In this document: in pieces, positions 1-8,037 of the stretch
Numbering within the stretch: the stretch's first letter is position 1
How the letters are laid out: every line of letters starts with the position of its first letter
DNA from: Enteractinococcus helveticum
Lineage (GTDB): Bacteria > Actinomycetota > Actinomycetes > Actinomycetales > Micrococcaceae
Direction of reading: 5' to 3'
NCBI RefSeq assembly: GCF_001657475.1
Contig: NZ_LXEY01000018.1
Coordinates: 1-64,000 of the forward strand
DNA length: 64,000 nt
Notes under the pieces: model-generated
Databases searched by the model: none
Seen by the model: the letters and a program-made list of their open reading frames with translations, nothing else
Told to the model about the DNA's origin: nothing
Position numbers and translations under genes: made by a program

Positions 1-1
1 C

Positions 2-40
2 GGCGAGTCCTACCGCGTCAAAAACGCCCTAATGAAATAA
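2..40 (+). CDS. C-terminal 12 residues of an IstB-like IS21 helper ATPase (partial)
   Basis: The frame ending at the TAA at 38-40 gives GESYRVKNALMK. IstB proteins of IS21 elements characteristically end in a G-[DE/K]-SYR-[LMI]-K type tail, and the IS21-like terminal repeats follow immediately, so this is probably the end of istB, the AAA+ helper of the IstA transposase. Twelve residues are too few for proof; another gene ending in a similar sequence is possible. Confidence 0.4.
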   Translation, partial: GESYRVKNALMK

Positions 41-50
41 CCCCTTATCG

Positions 51-80
51 CCACTTTGGCAGGAAACCCTGCCAAAGTGG
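51..80 (+). terminator. Hairpin after the istB-like end
   Basis: CCACTTTGGCAGG pairs perfectly with CCTGCCAAAGTGG around the loop AAAC, eleven bases past the stop codon. No clear T-run follows, so it may equally be part of the insertion-sequence terminal repeats. Confidence 0.4.
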
Positions 81-264
81 CCGGATTCTTATCGCTTTAA
101 TGGCCGACTTCTAATTGACAAAACACATGCATGGGCGTCCTTGCACCCCAGGGGTACATAGATCAAGACCGAGGTGACCCAGTTCTCACGCTATGGGTCA
201 TTTGACGTTGATTATTTGTAAGAGGATATCTAGATTCTAGAGGGTTGGTGCACCAGGAGAGACA

Positions 265-1485
265 TTAGCCAGCATAAATTGCGCCCAGGCGGGTAACGAT
301 TTGCTCTACGATTGCCGGGGCGGTCGCGAAATTGATTCTCAGATGTCCATCACCTGATGCTCCTGTTTCAACGCCGTCCGTCGCGACGACTCCACTGTGT
401 TGAGCGGTAATATCTGCAAGGCTACGGTGCTCGGTCACAAGCGTCGCAAACTTGGCATAATTTGGAGTACTGCGTAAATCGAGCCAAGCCAAGTAGGTAG
501 ATTCGGGTTCAAGGTAGCACCCTCCAGGCAGATGGTGGGCCACAAGTTCATCGAATAACCCGCGATTGGTATCTAACTGCTCTAGTGCGGCGTCGAACCA
601 CTCTTGGCTGTGGTCTAACGCGGCGATGGTGGCAACATATCCCGACGAGGCGGTCCCCATTTCAAAATGTGCTGCATGGCGGTGCCACAGGTCCGCATCA
701 GCAGGATTGGTGAAAATCAAACTGGCGGCTTTTGTCCCAGGGATGGAATAGGCTTTTGTCGCTGACCACGCCGTGATCGCGACTTCTGCTGCTTGAGCAC
801 TGATTGAAGCAAATGGTATGTGACGGTGACCATCGTAAACCAACGGCGAATGAATTTCATCAGAGAACACCCGGACTCCGTAACGTTGGGCCAATTCCGC
901 GATGCATTCCAGCTCTGTGCGGGTGTATACCTTGCCGATGGGGTTGTGCGGATTCACGAGAACCAATAAACCACCGGCTAACATCGCGTGCTCCAAAGCT
1001 TCCCAATCAATCCGCCAGTGGTCATGTAACTCATCAGGGGCGAGCATATCTACGGACTGGATCCGACGCTGATCAGAAAACACATGTCGTACGAAATTCA
1101 TATACGCCGGCGTCATCAACGTGATGGGTGAATCGGCGGGAGTAAATAAACGCGCGACGACGTCGTACGCGGTCATGACATCCGAGATGGGGCGAAAGGC
1201 ATCGTCAGACACTTCTAAGCCAACGGTCGAGAAGTATTGGCGTACAACGCGCTGAAAACCTTCGACCAGCACCGGATCCCGGTATCCCAGCGAACCATCT
1301 GCCGCCCATCGGGTCAGGGCCTGTCGTATCGGCGCCGCGGGAGTGAAGTCCATTTCGGCCACAAAACAGGGCAGCGTTTCATGACCATGAATATGTTCGG
1401 GAAACATGCTCCACTTCATCGAGCCAGAAGAGCGCAATGCAGGGATGGACAGGTCGCCAAGAATCTCAGGGACGTCATAAGTCAT
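265..1485 (-). CDS. MalY/PatB-type PLP-dependent C-S lyase (cystathionine beta-lyase-like aminotransferase)
   Basis: This 406-residue fold-type I PLP enzyme belongs to the MalY/PatB group, which splits cystathionine or related thioethers to homocysteine or thiol, pyruvate and ammonia. The family signature SATKAYSIPG carries the Schiff-base lysine, and NPHNPIGKVYT and FSDEIHSPLVY hold the Asn, Asp and Tyr that contact PLP. Length is normal for the family. It is divergent from the class V aminotransferase. The start has no Shine-Dalgarno but a TAGGCT box six bases upstream, which suggests a leaderless message. The biological substrate cannot be read from the sequence; a role in methionine or cysteine metabolism is the best guess. 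Confidence 0.85.
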   Translation of the reverse strand: MTYDVPEILGDLSIPALRSSGSMKWSMFPEHIHGHETLPCFVAEMDFTPAAPIRQALTRWAADGSLGYRDPVLVEGFQRVVRQYFSTVGLEVSDDAFRPISDVMTAYDVVARLFTPADSPITLMTPAYMNFVRHVFSDQRRIQSVDMLAPDELHDHWRIDWEALEHAMLAGGLLVLVNPHNPIGKVYTRTELECIAELAQRYGVRVFSDEIHSPLVYDGHRHIPFASISAQAAEVAITAWSATKAYSIPGTKAASLIFTNPADADLWHRHAAHFEMGTASSGYVATIAALDHSQEWFDAALEQLDTNRGLFDELVAHHLPGGCYLEPESTYLAWLDLRSTPNYAKFATLVTEHRSLADITAQHSGVVATDGVETGASGDGHLRINFATAPAIVEQIVTRLGAIYAG

Positions 1486-1491
1486 GCGTTC

Positions 1492-1497
1492 AGCCTA
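1492..1497 (-). promoter_or_regulatory. Probable -10 box for a leaderless malY-like transcript
   Basis: TAGGCT on the minus strand lies 6 bases before the ATG at 1485. With a start point 6-7 bases downstream the mRNA would begin at the ATG itself. No Shine-Dalgarno is present. Confidence 0.5.
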
Positions 1498-1579
1498 TCG
1501 ATCCTTGCTTAGTATTGACTAGGAGTAACGCAATAATGGCGGGAGAACATCGGATATACCCACGACGCAGCGCTGAGCC

Positions 1580-1585
1580 TAGACT
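1580..1585 (+). promoter_or_regulatory. Probable -10 box of the class V aminotransferase gene
   Basis: TAGACT is followed by 8 bases and the ATG at 1594. No Shine-Dalgarno is visible, so the transcript is probably leaderless or has only one or two leader bases. Confidence 0.45.
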
Positions 1586-1593
1586 GTGGAACT

Positions 1594-2709
1594 ATGACTG
1601 AAAATTCCGTGTTTGAAAGCCCCATTGTTGGTCGCCAATTATTCGGTCCCGGACCGTGTAATCCGTATCCCGAAGCCCATTTGGCATTGAGTTTACCGTT
1701 GCTTGGGCATCTCGATCCCGCATTTATTGACGCCATGGATGCCACCAGTGAAATGCTACGTCAGGTGTGGGGAACACGAAATCAGCGCACCCTGCCGCTG
1801 TCGGCCACCGGGTCTGCTGGAATGGAAGCTGCCTTCGTCAACACGGTACACGCCGGCGACGTCGTGGTGGTCGCCGTCAACGGGCTCTTTGGCGAACGGA
1901 TGGTTGACGTTGCGGCTCGTCACGGCGCTGAAGTGATCGCGGTTGAACACGAATATGGCACACCCGTTGACGTCGAGCGCGTGATTACCGCCCACCCAAA
2001 TCCAAAAATTATTGCCGCGGTGCATGCAGAAACCTCTACCGGTGTGGTCTCGGATATTCAGGCGCTGGGCGAGAATAAGGGTGATGCCCTGCTGCTGGCC
2101 GACTGTGTAACCTCGATCGGCGGTATGGAGATGCAGCTGGATGACTGGGGTGTTGACTTGGCGTATGCCGGGTCGCAAAAATGTCTAGGGGTCGCCCCTG
2201 GACTGGCACCATTTACCATTTCTGACCAGGCGTTTGAGCGCCGCGTTGAAAAACCGTCGAACTGGTATCTGGATCTGAACCTTTTGGGCGGGTATGCAAC
2301 CGGGACAACCGGCGGGCGACGTACCTATCACCACACTGCCCCAACGGGAATGGTGGTGTCATTGAAGGCGGCGCTGGAACGGATATTTGCTGAGGGCCTG
2401 CAGAATGTCTACGCACGTCATGCGGCAGCAGGACAAGCACTCCAAGATGGCCTTGAAGCCATGGGTCTGACCTTGTTCGCCGAAGAAGGCTCGCGTCTAG
2501 CTCAGCTGACCACAGTCAACGTTCCCGAAGGCGTCGATTCTGCGGCCGTGCGTCACTACTTGATGAGTAAATACAATCTAGAGATCGGCGCTGGAACTGG
2601 TGCTTATGCCGCCAAGATTTGGCGCATTGGGATGATGGGGCACAACGCCACCGACGCCAATGCCAACCTGCTGCTTGCCGCACTGAAAGACGCGTTGAAC
2701 AATGCCTAA
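1594..2709 (+). CDS. Class V aminotransferase, alanine/serine-glyoxylate type
   Basis: This 371-residue PLP enzyme matches the alanine-glyoxylate / serine-glyoxylate aminotransferase group. The N-terminal GPGPCNPYPEAHLAL and LGHLDPAF motifs are the family start, and YAGSQKCLGVAPG contains the PLP lysine. It would move an amino group from alanine or serine to glyoxylate (or work as a phosphoserine- or aspartate-type aminotransferase in some relatives). It stands alone, divergent from the MalY-like gene and convergent with malic enzyme. Exact donor specificity cannot be told from the sequence. Cytoplasmic; no odd features. Confidence 0.85.
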   Translation: MTENSVFESPIVGRQLFGPGPCNPYPEAHLALSLPLLGHLDPAFIDAMDATSEMLRQVWGTRNQRTLPLSATGSAGMEAAFVNTVHAGDVVVVAVNGLFGERMVDVAARHGAEVIAVEHEYGTPVDVERVITAHPNPKIIAAVHAETSTGVVSDIQALGENKGDALLLADCVTSIGGMEMQLDDWGVDLAYAGSQKCLGVAPGLAPFTISDQAFERRVEKPSNWYLDLNLLGGYATGTTGGRRTYHHTAPTGMVVSLKAALERIFAEGLQNVYARHAAAGQALQDGLEAMGLTLFAEEGSRLAQLTTVNVPEGVDSAAVRHYLMSKYNLEIGAGTGAYAAKIWRIGMMGHNATDANANLLLAALKDALNNA

Positions 2710-2736
2710 GCATACGCAGCCACGCGCTTAAAAAGA

Positions 2737-2764
2737 GTTGGGACCAGCAAATGCCGGTCCCAAC
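2737..2764 (-). terminator. Intrinsic terminator between the aminotransferase and malic enzyme
   Basis: GTTGGGACC and GGTCCCAAC form a 9-bp stem. On the minus strand the stem is followed by a T-rich tail (complement of AAAAAGA), so it serves the malic enzyme gene, whose stop lies 19 bases away. It may also slow the convergent plus-strand transcript. Confidence 0.7.
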
Positions 2765-2782
2765 GTGGTTGATAGCTGAAGA

Positions 2783-4213
2783 CTAGAAGTCGATGTCGTC
2801 CTGAGTCTCAGTCGTGGTTGGTGCGACGCCGTTACGTTCGGCGACCGCGGCCACGGCAGCAGCGACGGCTGGAGCAACACGCTGGTTGAAGACCGATGGG
2901 ATGACGTAGCTTGGGTTCAGCTCGTCTTCCGTGATGGTTTCGGAAATCGCATCGGCAGCGGCAACGAGCATATCTTCGGTGATATCAGACGCCCCGGCAT
3001 CCAATAGGCCACGGAACAGCCCCGGGAAGGCCAGTACGTTGTTGATCTGATTCGGGAAATCGGAACGACCGGTCGCGACAACAGCAGCGTGCTGGGAAGC
3101 CTCGGTCGGCAGGATTTCTGGATCGGGGTTTGCCATGGCAAATATAATGGAGCCCTCATTCATGTTGGCCACGTCATCAGCATCAATGAGGTTTGGTGCA
3201 GACACCCCGATAAAGACGTCGGCGCCAACCATGGCCTCTTTGAGACTGCCGGAGAAACCCTCGGTGTTGGTATTGTCGGCCAACCACTGACGGTGCTCGT
3301 CACGCTGGCTGGTATTTGGTTCCAAGACACCGTCGCGGCCAGCGGCCATGATGTGTTGGGCACCGGAGGCCTTAAGCAGTCGGATGATGGCATGACCGGC
3401 AGCGCCGACGCCGGAGACGACGATGCGGACATCTTCGATCTTCTTGTTGACGACCTTCAGCGCGTTATTCAATGCAGCCTGGGTGACAATCGCGGTCCCG
3501 TGCTGGTCATCGTGGAAGACGGGAATGTCGAGTTCTTCGCGCAGCCGAGCTTCGATTTCAAAGCACCGTGGAGCGGAAATATCTTCCAGGTTGATACCAC
3601 CGTAGGCCGGAGCCAATGCTTTGACGATCTGAATGATCTCTTCGGTGTCCTTGGTATCGAGTGCAACAGGCCAGGCATCGACATTGGCGAACTGTTTGAA
3701 CAGGACTGCTTTACCCTCCATGACCGGCATTGCAGCGGCTGGGCCGATATCACCCAGGCCTAGCACGGCGGTGCCATCAGTGACCACAGCAATGGTGTTG
3801 CGCTTGATGGTCAATTCGCGGGCGCGGACTGGGTCCTTGGCAATGGCCTTGCAAACACGCGCCACGCCTGGAGTATAGGCGCGAGAGAGATCATCACGGT
3901 TACGAACATGAACTTTCGAAACCGTCTGCAGCTTTCCACCCTGGTGCATGTGGAAGGTGCGGTCAGACAGGCTGAGCACTTCGAACCCCTCTACGGCTTC
4001 GATGGCGTCTTTGACCTGGCGGCTATGTTCCTTACCACGAGTGTTACACGTCAGGTTGATGATGTTGGATTCGTGGCTGGCGTCAACAATATCTAAAGCG
4101 GTGATCGCAGCACCGGCCTCGGCAACTACAGCGGTCAGATCGCTGGTAGCGGTGAACGTCGTAGGGGCCTGGACTTTGACAATGATCGAATAGCCGGGGC
4201 TAGGTGTTGCCAT
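2783..4213 (-). CDS. NAD(P)-dependent malic enzyme with N-terminal ACT domain
   Basis: The enzyme decarboxylates malate oxidatively to pyruvate. Residues 1 to about 85 form an ACT-like regulatory domain, and the rest is a bacterial malic enzyme catalytic core: [41 protein letters not shown] (metal and substrate site) and the nucleotide-binding [13 protein letters not shown]. At 476 residues it fits ACT-fused actinobacterial forms. An AAGGAG lies 11 bases before the ATG, a long spacing, and the 5' leader can form the hairpin at 4242-4271. With the pyruvate carboxylase at 24128 it would set flux between C3 and C4 pools. Cofactor preference (NAD or NADP) is not decided here. Confidence 0.92.
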   Translation of the reverse strand: MATPSPGYSIIVKVQAPTTFTATSDLTAVVAEAGAAITALDIVDASHESNIINLTCNTRGKEHSRQVKDAIEAVEGFEVLSLSDRTFHMHQGGKLQTVSKVHVRNRDDLSRAYTPGVARVCKAIAKDPVRARELTIKRNTIAVVTDGTAVLGLGDIGPAAAMPVMEGKAVLFKQFANVDAWPVALDTKDTEEIIQIVKALAPAYGGINLEDISAPRCFEIEARLREELDIPVFHDDQHGTAIVTQAALNNALKVVNKKIEDVRIVVSGVGAAGHAIIRLLKASGAQHIMAAGRDGVLEPNTSQRDEHRQWLADNTNTEGFSGSLKEAMVGADVFIGVSAPNLIDADDVANMNEGSIIFAMANPDPEILPTEASQHAAVVATGRSDFPNQINNVLAFPGLFRGLLDAGASDITEDMLVAAADAISETITEDELNPSYVIPSVFNQRVAPAVAAAVAAVAERNGVAPTTTETQDDIDF

Positions 4214-4750
4214 GTTTGATTGAACTCCTTGAACAGGTAATAAGCAGAGTCATAAACCAAAGGCTCTGCTTTGTGGTGATTGAACGAGCGGCTCGTGTGC
4301 ACTACCTGGCGATCATGGGGTATATGACGACAGCACATGCAGCGGCACTGGCCTGGGTAAAGGCTCAAAGGCCACATGATTTGGAGTTGTCAGAATACCA
4401 CGCCAGGTCAAAGGCTCGATGAGAGTTCAGACTTGTTGAGCCAGATGGTGCAATATTTTATCAAAACTCTAGTAATTGGTCGTGACTTATATTACAGTGG
4501 ACGCTTATCGGAGCTTCGAAGATGCAGCATCTGATACTGATCTCGCCGGATATACTCTCCGCCCACACGGTGGAGGTGGCGCAGGCTTCAGCTGCCGACT
4601 CCGCGATAACACCGCAGACGCTCTGCATGATTTCGGCCCAACCATCGACCGAAGTTGTTGCTACCCGTTGACCATATAACGGGTTCCCACAGACCAGTTC
4701 CCTTTTTCATTCGGCGCTTGTGACGCGCCCGAGGTCTTTGAGGAGACATC
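4214..4750. other. Intergenic region upstream of malic enzyme
   Basis: No convincing gene is visible. Short open frames on the plus strand (a 35-codon one from ATG 4314, competing frames at 4476-4679 and 4522-4671) lack ribosome sites and family features. The part next to malic enzyme holds its promoter and a leader hairpin. Confidence 0.5.
4242..4271 (-). promoter_or_regulatory. Hairpin in the malic enzyme leader
   Basis: AAGCAGAG and CTCTGCTT form an 8-bp stem with a 14-base loop, 29-58 bases upstream of the malic enzyme ATG. A regulatory role is only inferred from the position. Confidence 0.3.
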
Positions 4751-4924
4751 ATGACTTCAGTTCCAAACACATCCCCTCGTCCAACACCTCTGACTCCATC
4801 GCAGCAATTGTTGGCGAATTTTCCTGTCGGGGGAGCAGATCCCGACTTTGCAGTAGAAGGATCCGTCAGGCCGAAAATTTGTGCTCTTCCTGTGGTCGGC
4901 AAATTGCTGCCTCAATGTAAGTAA
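4751..4924 (+). CDS. Candidate small protein of 57 residues, unknown function
   Basis: I do not recognise this family. The frame starts at an ATG six bases after a good Shine-Dalgarno (GAGGAG) and stops at TAA. The N-terminal third is rich in Thr, Ser and Pro (MTSVPNTSPRPTPLTPSQQ), followed by a small core with two cysteines (PKICALPVVGKLLPQC). There is no signal peptide or membrane segment. It stands alone between malic enzyme and the TPR gene, with the inverted repeat at 4991-5027 downstream as a possible terminator. Support is limited to the ribosome site and to being the only frame here with one; it could be spurious. Confidence 0.42.
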   Translation: MTSVPNTSPRPTPLTPSQQLLANFPVGGADPDFAVEGSVRPKICALPVVGKLLPQCK

Positions 4925-4990
4925 GTCATTGCTGTTGGCGAAGGACGCCGTCAACGGTCAAAATCCGGCGGGCTTTGGGGGGAACAGTTG

Positions 4991-5027
4991 TAGGATAGAG
5001 GCAGTATATTGACCTGCCTGTATCCTA
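4991..5027 (+). terminator. Long imperfect inverted repeat upstream of the TPR gene
   Basis: Arms TAGGATAGAGGCAG and CTGCCTGTATCCTA pair over 14 positions with one mismatch around a 9-base loop. No T-run follows. It lies 67 bases after the small gene stop and 36 bases before the TTG start of the next gene, so it could terminate the first or sit in the leader of the second. Confidence 0.45.
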
Positions 5028-5062
5028 AACAGGCGCAACGTTAACCCAAGGACGTAACAGCT

Positions 5063-6148
5063 TTGACCGACAGCACTGGAAACCAGCCGAAGAATCGCGA
5101 CGATTCACCACGTGAGGAGCGTTCGGACCGTCGAGATGCACCCCGCGATCGGCAACAGCGTGACCGCGGAGGCAACTTCGGTAAGGGGCGACAGCGCGGT
5201 CAGCAGCGCGATGGAGACCGTCGTGGTGGGGGCCGAGGCCGGGACGACCATCGTGGTCGCGGTAAAGGACCGCGGAAATTCGATGGCAAGCCGAGTCGTC
5301 GTGAGGATCGTCCAGAATACGAGGAACGTACCCCACCGCCGCACAACCCGGCCGACCTGCGTTCAGCGAACCGTCCCGATCGTGGACGCTCTCCGGATAT
5401 CGATCCCGATGTGACCGGTAGCGAACTGGATAAAAGTGTGCAGCGGGAACTGGGGGCGCTCGATGATCAGAACCGCCCCTGGGTCCAGAAGCACCTTGTC
5501 ATGGCCGGCCGGTTGATGGAAGATGACCCTGAATTAGCGTTTGCTCATGCGCTTGCGGCATCTCGACGGGGCGGTCGACTCGGCGTCGTGCGTGAAGCCG
5601 CGGGGATGACGGCCTATGCTGCAGGCAAGTTCTCAGAAGCCCTTCGGGAATTTCGTACCTACCGTCGAATCTCAGGCGATAACGCACACTTACCAGAGAT
5701 GGTGGACTCGGAACGAGCTCTGGGCCGCATTGAAAAAGCGCTCGAAATGGCAGCCGAGGTGCCCCTCGATAAGCTGCCGGTCACATCTCGGGTCGAATTG
5801 GCGATTGTGGTTGCGGGCATTCATCTAGACCAGGACAACGCCGAACAAGCAGTCAAGGCGTTGGAGATTTCAGAACTCAACCCGCGTCGCGGCTTTTCCT
5901 ATTCACCGCGGCTCTTTAGTGCTTACGCTCAAGCACTCGAGGGTGCGGGGCGAACGACTGAAGCCCGCAAATGGGCGAATCTAGCCATCCGGGCAGAACA
6001 TGCATTAGGTCTGGATATCGAACCCGAACCAGAGATCTTCGATATCGCGGAAGAAGACGACGAAACGACTCCTTCGGTTCGTGCGCGCGACGTCATGCCT
6101 CCGGCAGCTTCCAAAGATGAAGCAGGCGCTCAAGGCGGCGAAAGCTAG
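5063..6148 (+). CDS. Arg/Gly-rich protein with TPR-like C-terminal solenoid (Rv1691 position)
   Basis: The first roughly 115 residues are disordered and dominated by Arg, Gly, Asp and Gln, with RGG/RG clusters such as RRGGGRGRDDHRGRGK. From about residue 125 a helical repeat region of TPR type follows (ELAFAHALAASRRGGRLGVVREAAGMTAYAAG, in pieces), ending in an acidic tail. Homologues in Arthrobacter relatives are sometimes misnamed replicase polyprotein. In M. tuberculosis a TPR-like gene, Rv1691, holds the same place before the HAD gene. The TTG start is chosen because AAGGA lies 8-12 bases upstream and the frame is closed before it. The basic RG region suggests nucleic-acid binding, which is inference; the function is unknown. 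Confidence 0.8.
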   Translation: MTDSTGNQPKNRDDSPREERSDRRDAPRDRQQRDRGGNFGKGRQRGQQRDGDRRGGGRGRDDHRGRGKGPRKFDGKPSRREDRPEYEERTPPPHNPADLRSANRPDRGRSPDIDPDVTGSELDKSVQRELGALDDQNRPWVQKHLVMAGRLMEDDPELAFAHALAASRRGGRLGVVREAAGMTAYAAGKFSEALREFRTYRRISGDNAHLPEMVDSERALGRIEKALEMAAEVPLDKLPVTSRVELAIVVAGIHLDQDNAEQAVKALEISELNPRRGFSYSPRLFSAYAQALEGAGRTTEARKWANLAIRAEHALGLDIEPEPEIFDIAEEDDETTPSVRARDVMPPAASKDEAGAQGGES

Positions 6149-6151
6149 TTC

Positions 6152-6979
6152 GTGACGACGTTTTTTAATGGGTACGACGGTCTGCTATGCGATCTCGATG
6201 GTGTCGTGTATGCAGGTGCACAGCCGATTGATCAAGCCATCGCCACCCTGAATGCCCTCATAAGTGCAGGGGTACCGGTTGCATTCGTCACAAATAATGC
6301 TTCGAAAGCGGCGACAGAAGTCGCAGAGCGCCTCGTTGAGCTTGGGGTTGACACGGATACTGAGCACGTGATGACCTCGGCCCAAGCCGTGGTGAACCTG
6401 CTCTCCGCAGACTATCACCGCGACGCAGGGCCGGTTCTGGTGACGGGCTCACCGCAATTGACCGAACAGATCCAGGCCGCAGGCTTCGAGGTCACCCAGG
6501 TCGCTGCTGACGACCCTCAAGTCGTTGTGCAAGGCTTCAACCCCAAACTGGGCTGGAATGATCTGGCACAGGCCAGCTTTGCTATTCAGCGTGGTGCCGG
6601 ATGGTTGGCAACAAATCTTGACCTAACCATCCCGCTGAGTCAGGGGATCGCTCCTGGTAATGGCTCGCTAGTCAATACCGTCGCTCAGGCAACCGGAACC
6701 CGACCTGAGGTCGCTGCAGGAAAGCCGGCCCCGGTCATGTTCACTACGATGGCTCAGAAGTTTTCAATGACCAGGCCCCTGGTGGTTGGGGATCGGCTAG
6801 ATACCGACGTTCTTGGTGCCGCAAACGCTGGATTTGATGGTGCACTCGTAGAGACCGGAATCCACCGGCGCCAAGATATCGACGCCCATCGGGTGGTGGT
6901 GACACCGACCTGGGTGTTACCGAGTCTCGGGGCGTTACTGCAAGAACCCCTCGATGATTATTGGAGTCGCGATGCGTGA
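6152..6979 (+). CDS. HAD-superfamily phosphatase, NagD/PGP-like (subclass IIA)
   Basis: All HAD motifs are present: CDLDGVVYAG (nucleophile Asp of motif I), FVTNNASK (motif II), the Lys in AAGKPAPVMF (motif III) and VVGDRLDTDVLGAANAG (motif IV). The cap between motifs II and III is the C2 type of the NagD/phosphoglycolate phosphatase/4-nitrophenylphosphatase group. At 275 residues it is typical. The GTG start follows three bases after the TPR stop, so translation is probably coupled. Its 3' end overlaps the small gene by 8 bases. The physiological substrate is unknown; a sugar phosphate, phosphoglycolate or nucleotide is possible. Confidence 0.88.
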   Translation: MTTFFNGYDGLLCDLDGVVYAGAQPIDQAIATLNALISAGVPVAFVTNNASKAATEVAERLVELGVDTDTEHVMTSAQAVVNLLSADYHRDAGPVLVTGSPQLTEQIQAAGFEVTQVAADDPQVVVQGFNPKLGWNDLAQASFAIQRGAGWLATNLDLTIPLSQGIAPGNGSLVNTVAQATGTRPEVAAGKPAPVMFTTMAQKFSMTRPLVVGDRLDTDVLGAANAGFDGALVETGIHRRQDIDAHRVVVTPTWVLPSLGALLQEPLDDYWSRDA

Positions 6980-7130
6980 CTTGCAGAATTTGCCAGCCGA
7001 GGTTGCCGCGCAGTTAGCTGATGTTCATGAGCTTTCACCCGCTGATGAACTCGCCACGTATGAGCGCGTACTGACTGAACTGACGGAGCTGCTCAACGCT
7101 CCTGAAGAACACGGACCCGGAGACCAATAG
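6972..7130 (+). CDS. Conserved small protein between HAD phosphatase and TlyA (Rv1693 position)
   Basis: A 52-codon frame (MRDLQNLPAEVAAQLADVHE start, GPGDQ end) overlaps the end of the HAD gene by 8 bases and stops one base before the tlyA GTG. It predicts two amphipathic helices rich in Leu, Ala and Glu, with no membrane segment. M. tuberculosis has a hypothetical protein of similar size, Rv1693, in exactly this place, which supports a real gene. Function is unknown; translational coupling to both neighbours is likely from the overlaps. Confidence 0.72.
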   Translation: MRDLQNLPAEVAAQLADVHELSPADELATYERVLTELTELLNAPEEHGPGDQ

Positions 7131-7131
7131 A

Positions 7132-7938
7132 GTGAAACGTCTCGATCAAGCCCTCGTCTCGCGTCAGCTGGTGACTTCACGAACCGCAGCAGCTAAGCAC
7201 ATCCAGGCCGGTGAGGTGATCGTCAATGGCCAAAAAGTCACGAAGCCCGCGACCAAAGTCTCAGATCGAGACGTGATAAGGCTGACGATATCTGGGCCCC
7301 AATTCGCTTCTCGTGCCGGGCATAAATTAGCCGGAGCCTTAGAAATTTTTCACACCATCAAGGTCTCCGGGACTCGCTGTTTGGACGCCGGCGCATCGAC
7401 CGGTGGCTTCACCGACGTTTTGCTTCAGCAAGGGGCGCGTGAGGTCGTTGCCGTCGATGTTGGCCATGACCAACTGGTACAGCGCTTGCGGGTTGATCCA
7501 CGAGTCGAGGTCCATGAGGGACTCAATGTTCGATACCTTACGCTGGAAGAAATCGGCGAGCCAGTAGACCTTGTGGTGTCTGATCTGTCGTTCATCTCAT
7601 TGAGACTCGTCCTCGGAGCTTTAGTTTCGGTATGTGTCCCCGGTGCTCACTTGGTCTTGATGATTAAACCGCAATTTGAGATCGGTCGTGAGCGCCTGCC
7701 AAAAACTGGCGTCGTGACGGATCCAGACCAACGACGCGAGGCAGTCGTCGGAGTGATTGAAGCAGCCTTAGCCCAGGGTTTAGTGCCGCAAGGGGTGGCG
7801 TTGAGTCCTTTACCAGGCCAGGACGGCAATCGGGAATTCTTTTTCTGGGCCACCTACGATGTTGCCGGAGCGCACCTTCATGCCACAATTGAAGCGTCGC
7901 AATGGTTGGACGCCCAGCGTGTTCAGTGGGCTGACTAA
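7132..7938 (+). CDS. tlyA: TlyA family rRNA 2'-O-ribose methyltransferase
   Basis: The N-terminal S4 RNA-binding domain (about residues 1-60, MKRLDQALVSRQLVTSRTAA) is followed by an FtsJ/RrmJ-type SAM methyltransferase domain with LDAGASTGGFTDVLLQQGA as the cofactor loop and VVSDLSFISL further on. In mycobacteria TlyA methylates 16S rRNA C1409 and 23S rRNA C1920 and loss gives capreomycin resistance. The length of 268 residues equals the family norm. GTG start, one base after the small upstream gene. Whether both rRNA targets are used here is inferred from the family. Confidence 0.93.
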   Translation: MKRLDQALVSRQLVTSRTAAAKHIQAGEVIVNGQKVTKPATKVSDRDVIRLTISGPQFASRAGHKLAGALEIFHTIKVSGTRCLDAGASTGGFTDVLLQQGAREVVAVDVGHDQLVQRLRVDPRVEVHEGLNVRYLTLEEIGEPVDLVVSDLSFISLRLVLGALVSVCVPGAHLVLMIKPQFEIGRERLPKTGVVTDPDQRREAVVGVIEAALAQGLVPQGVALSPLPGQDGNREFFFWATYDVAGAHLHATIEASQWLDAQRVQWAD

Positions 7939-8037
7939 AACGTGACAGGTTTTCCACACCGCGCCTGGAAAGGTAGCAAAATCAGATAAAATGGCTAGAT
8001 TGGTGTGTTAGGCAATACGTACAAACGAAGGAGAACC

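Larger units (their letters stand above)
1..120 (+). mobile_element. Right end of an IS21-like insertion sequence (partial)
   Basis: The segment runs from inside a coding end to a terminus reading ...CTAATTGACA. Seen: a 13-bp perfect inverted repeat at 51-63/68-80, and two related motifs near the end, GTGGCCGGATTCTTATCG and ATGGCCGACTTCTAATTG, pointing the same way. Multiple short terminal repeats inside the end and a terminal TGT...ACA are typical of the IS21 family. The left end and any target duplication lie outside the window, so element identity and boundary are inference. Confidence 0.5.

Noticed and set aside
3089-3763. 224-codon plus-strand frame inside malic enzyme
   Set aside because: It lies wholly antisense to a clear enzyme gene and its protein has no family features; the open frame follows from codon bias of the real gene.
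4476-4679. 67-codon frame beginning TTG
   Set aside because: It lacks a ribosome site, competes with another frame of similar length and has no protein features.
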